Source: Labrys miyagiensis | Lineage (GTDB): Bacteria > Pseudomonadota > Alphaproteobacteria > Rhizobiales > Labraceae | Reading direction: 5' to 3' | Length of the DNA stretch: 64,000 nt | Assembly (NCBI RefSeq): GCF_030160835.1 | Contig: NZ_BSPC01000005.1 | Coordinates: 248,001 to 312,000 of the forward strand | Shown here: positions 61,648 to 64,000 of the stretch, one piece after another | How the letters are laid out: each line of letters starts with the position of its first letter | How positions within the stretch are numbered: the stretch's first letter is position 1 | Made by a program: the position numbers and the translations under genes | The notes under the pieces: generated by a model | The model's database searches: none | The model's input: only the letters and a program-made list of their open reading frames with translations | What the model was told of the DNA's origin: nothing

Positions 61648-62655
61648 TCATTCCGCCGCCTTGACGAAGGACGGATCAATCATCTGCTCTGGCGTGACGT
61701 CGGCCTGCAGCAACTTGGCGTTTTTGGCGGCAGCCTCGACATCGGCGAAGGTCTTGGTAGTGAAATCGCCTGTCAGCGCCGTCTTGTTCTCGGTCAGGGA
61801 ATAGTAGCGCACGCCATCGAAGGCCGTGTTGAGATCATCGACGCTGGAGCCCACCGCCTTGGCGATGATGGCCCGGCCGTCCTGCGGATTGGCGTTGTAG
61901 GCCTTCAGTGCGGCGTCCCAGCTCTTGATCATCGCCAGCACCTGCCCGGGCTTCGACTTGAGCACCTCGTCGCGCACCACCAGCACGTCGCTGATCAGGC
62001 CGGGATCCTCGCCCGCGGTGAAAAGCAGCTTGACATCCTTGTTCTGCGCACGGGCGGCGGTGAGATAGGGCTCATAGGTCACCGCAACGGGGACGCGTCC
62101 GGCGATCAGGGCACCGCCCGCATCGGCGGCCGGCATTGGCACGGGCTCTATGTCGGCGACCGTCATGCCGTTCTTGCCGAGCGCATATTTGAGAAGGATG
62201 TCGCTGGTCGTGCCCTCCTCGAAGGCGACCTGCTTGCCCTTGAGATCCTTGACGGAGGCAATGTCCTTGCCGGCGATCATGGCGTCGGCAGTCATGCTGA
62301 CATCGAGCAGCAGCACGATCTTGACCGGCAGGCCGGCGGCGACCATGCCCATCGCGGTATGGGTCGCGATGTTGGCGGCGTCGAGCTGGCCGCTGGCAAG
62401 CGCCGCGTTGATGTCCTTGTCTTCGCTGAAGTTCACAATCTGCACGTCCGACAAGCCGTTCGCTTTGAAGAGGCCCTTGGCCTCGGCCACATGCCACTGG
62501 CCATAGCCGAGCCAGGGCTCGATGCCGATCTTGAACGAGCCGGCTTCCGGCGTGGTAGGAATGGTCGCATCAGCTGCTTGAGCGGTGGCCGGCGCAGCGA
62601 TCGCGATGGCAGCTGCCATCATGATCGCGCGGAATTGTCCCGTGAAAATGCGCAT
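61648..62655 (-). CDS. ABC transporter substrate-binding protein (NMT1/SsuA-like)
   Basis: The 335-aa protein has a signal peptide (IFTGQFRAIMMAAAIAIAAP, cleavage near AQA-AD). It has the family start FKIGIEPWLGYGQWHVAEAKGLF and middle blocks NAALASGQLDAANIATHTAM and GKQVAFEEGTTSDILLKYAL. It binds an unknown small anion or aromatic substrate in the periplasm. The ATG used follows GGGGATCGAGAG; a longer frame upstream is not signal-like. Its place beside an aromatic catabolic operon makes import of a pathway substrate possible. Confidence 0.87.
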   Translation of the reverse strand: MRIFTGQFRAIMMAAAIAIAAPATAQAADATIPTTPEAGSFKIGIEPWLGYGQWHVAEAKGLFKANGLSDVQIVNFSEDKDINAALASGQLDAANIATHTAMGMVAAGLPVKIVLLLDVSMTADAMIAGKDIASVKDLKGKQVAFEEGTTSDILLKYALGKNGMTVADIEPVPMPAADAGGALIAGRVPVAVTYEPYLTAARAQNKDVKLLFTAGEDPGLISDVLVVRDEVLKSKPGQVLAMIKSWDAALKAYNANPQDGRAIIAKAVGSSVDDLNTAFDGVRYYSLTENKTALTGDFTTKTFADVEAAAKNAKLLQADVTPEQMIDPSFVKAAE

Positions 62656-62881
62656 TTCTCTCGATCCCCTTGAATGACCAAGCCGCGTCGTGGACGTGCG
62701 GCGATTTGACGATGAACACGGCGGTTCGAACGCATTGGGCCGCACTGTCCGGCCCTGAACTGTCATGATTGAGCGCCCTCATCTCATCGTCACCGTTCAT
62801 GGCTGTCAAGATCGAAATATATACATGACTATACAACCTGTCCGCCAACCGACGCGCCCGGGCCATGTTGCCCTCTCGCCA

Positions 62882-64000
62882 TCACGCGGGCCTCAGGACG
62901 GATGTGCCCAGAGATTTCAGCTCATCGACCGAGGCGATCCCCATCAGCGCCAGCGTGATGTCGATCTCGGTCGCAATGGCCTCGATCATGGCGCTTACGC
63001 CGCTCGATCCGGCGGCCGCGAGGCCGAAGGCATAGGCGCGGCCGAGCAGCACGCCGTCGGCGCCGAGAGCAAGAGCCTTCACCACGTCGGAGCCCCGTCG
63101 AAAGCCGCCGTCGATCAGGATCTCGAGCCCGTCCCCGACCGCTCCGGCGATCTCCGGCAGCACTGAGATCGTCGACGTCGCGCAATCGAGCTGGCGTCCG
63201 CCATGGTTGGAAATCACCACCGCATCCGCCCCCTCCTGCTTCGCGCGCAACGCATCGTTGGTCGAGAGGATGCCCTTGACGACCAGGCGCCCGCGCCAGC
63301 GCTGGCGCAGCCATGCGACATCGCGCCAGGAGAGGGTCTGGTCGATGGAGCGCGACAGGTTGGACACCTGTTCGAGCACGCCCTTTCCGAATTCGGGCCT
63401 ATGGGCAACAGCGCCGACCTGCGGGGCGCCGGCCCGCATGATGTCGGCGAACCAGCTTGGCCTCATCAGCATCTGCAGCAGCAAGGCCGGGCTGACCTTC
63501 GTCAGCGAGCGGAAGCCATTGCGCAAATCCTTTTCCCGCACAGAGGTGATGGCGGTATCTACGGTGAGAAAAAGCGTATGGACGCCTGCCTTCTCGGCTT
63601 CCAGCAGAAGTTCCTCGCACAAGCTCCGGTCCTTGAGGATGTAGAGCTGGAAATGGAGGGAGCCCGTGGTCTCGCGGCGCAACTCCGCGAGCGAGGCGAT
63701 GGAGAAGCTCGACAGGCAGAGCGGCAGGCCCGCTGCGTGGGCGGCGCGCGCCGCCTCCCGTTCACCCTTGCCGGCATAGAGGCCGAGGAAGCCGACCGGA
63801 CCGAGCATGAAGGGCAGAGGGTGGCGCTCGCCGAGGAAGCTGGTGGAGAGGTCGCGCTTTTCGGGGTTCACCAGCACTTTCTGCACCAGCTGCCATCGCC
63901 CAAAATCGGCACGATTGGCGCGCAGCGTCGCTTCGTCGAACGAACCACCGTCGATATAGTCGAAAAAGATGCGCGGCAGTCGGCGCCTGGCCATCTCGCG
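62882..64000 (-). CDS. FMN-dependent 2-hydroxyacid oxidase/dehydrogenase, 5' end outside window
   Basis: The protein belongs to the lactate/mandelate/glycolate oxidase family. RRRLPRIFFDYIDGGSFDEAT is the usual N-terminal motif, preceded in the family by about ten residues, so the start lies just beyond base 64000. Other motifs are LPFMLGPVGFLGLYAGKGE, HFQLYILKD, catalytic His and Arg in VVISNHGGRQLD, and the phosphate site ILIDGGFRRGSDVVKALALGADGVLLGR. It oxidises an L-2-hydroxyacid to the keto acid. It is upstream of the ABC genes on the same strand with a 226-bp gap. Confidence 0.9.
   Translation of the reverse strand, partial: REMARRRLPRIFFDYIDGGSFDEATLRANRADFGRWQLVQKVLVNPEKRDLSTSFLGERHPLPFMLGPVGFLGLYAGKGEREAARAAHAAGLPLCLSSFSIASLAELRRETTGSLHFQLYILKDRSLCEELLLEAEKAGVHTLFLTVDTAITSVREKDLRNGFRSLTKVSPALLLQMLMRPSWFADIMRAGAPQVGAVAHRPEFGKGVLEQVSNLSRSIDQTLSWRDVAWLRQRWRGRLVVKGILSTNDALRAKQEGADAVVISNHGGRQLDCATSTISVLPEIAGAVGDGLEILIDGGFRRGSDVVKALALGADGVLLGRAYAFGLAAAGSSGVSAMIEAIATEIDITLALMGIASVDELKSLGTSVLRPA

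Overview
The window is about 65 % G+C, densely coded on both strands and reads as chromosomal DNA of an alphaproteobacterium of the Rhizobiales (Hyphomicrobiales). Pointers to this are a PhaR/phaA/phaB poly-hydroxybutyrate locus, soxBDAG sarcosine oxidase, a type-2 argC, DUF1345, DUF982, DUF6489 and IalB proteins, and abundant intergenic palindromes. A Labrys- or Xanthobacteraceae-like host is possible but is a guess. No rRNA, tRNA, CRISPR array, transposase or integrase was seen.

Layout. 0-6 kb: tail of a degenerate GGDEF-EAL protein, phaR facing phaA-phaB, then ispA with a DUF1345 membrane protein. 6-15 kb: a GlxA-type AraC regulator divergent from soxB-soxD-soxA-soxG (sarcosine demethylation), followed by an M20 amidohydrolase. 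14-18 kb: a SorC-type regulator divergent from a sugar-bisphosphate aldolase, a ROK kinase and a small P-loop kinase. 18-23 kb: argC; a bufferin operon (DUF2282 precursor peptide, DUF692 iron oxidase, DUF2063 partner, DoxX protein), that is a copper-related RiPP pathway; a threonine aldolase. 23-29 kb: an AcpA-like phosphatase divergent from a di-haem peroxidase, an IalB-family protein and an APC permease. 29-35 kb: an unusual carbohydrate module (FGGY kinase, unassigned TIM-barrel protein, glycerol-1-phosphate-dehydrogenase-like enzyme, HAD phosphatase, DeoR regulator). 35-43 kb: hemH, a GNAT, an Fe(III) ABC importer and ppa. 43-53 kb: housekeeping and signalling genes, including a PAS-PAS-kinase-receiver hybrid and an atypical LuxR-type regulator.

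53-64 kb is an accessory aromatic-catabolism segment. It begins abruptly where a truncated GNAT gene is fused to an orphan livM. A TfdB-like phenol hydroxylase, hydroxyquinol 1,2-dioxygenase and pcaI-pcaJ-pcaF follow, making a route from a hydroxylated phenol to succinyl-CoA and acetyl-CoA that lacks only maleylacetate reductase. A taurine/nitrate-type ABC importer and an FMN-dependent 2-hydroxyacid oxidase, cut by the window end, lie on the opposite strand.

The other striking property is the repeat content. About eleven intergenic loci carry REP/BIME-like units with conserved flanks but a hairpin stem that changes sequence while staying paired. Two of them encode the last residues of unrelated proteins. 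A 225-bp element with terminal inverted repeats, a ~105-bp CTAGAGC-bounded repeat and GTCATCCC-bounded inverted repeats are also present. The most interesting regions are the bufferin operon, the 29-35 kb carbohydrate module, the variable-stem palindromes and the GNAT/livM junction.
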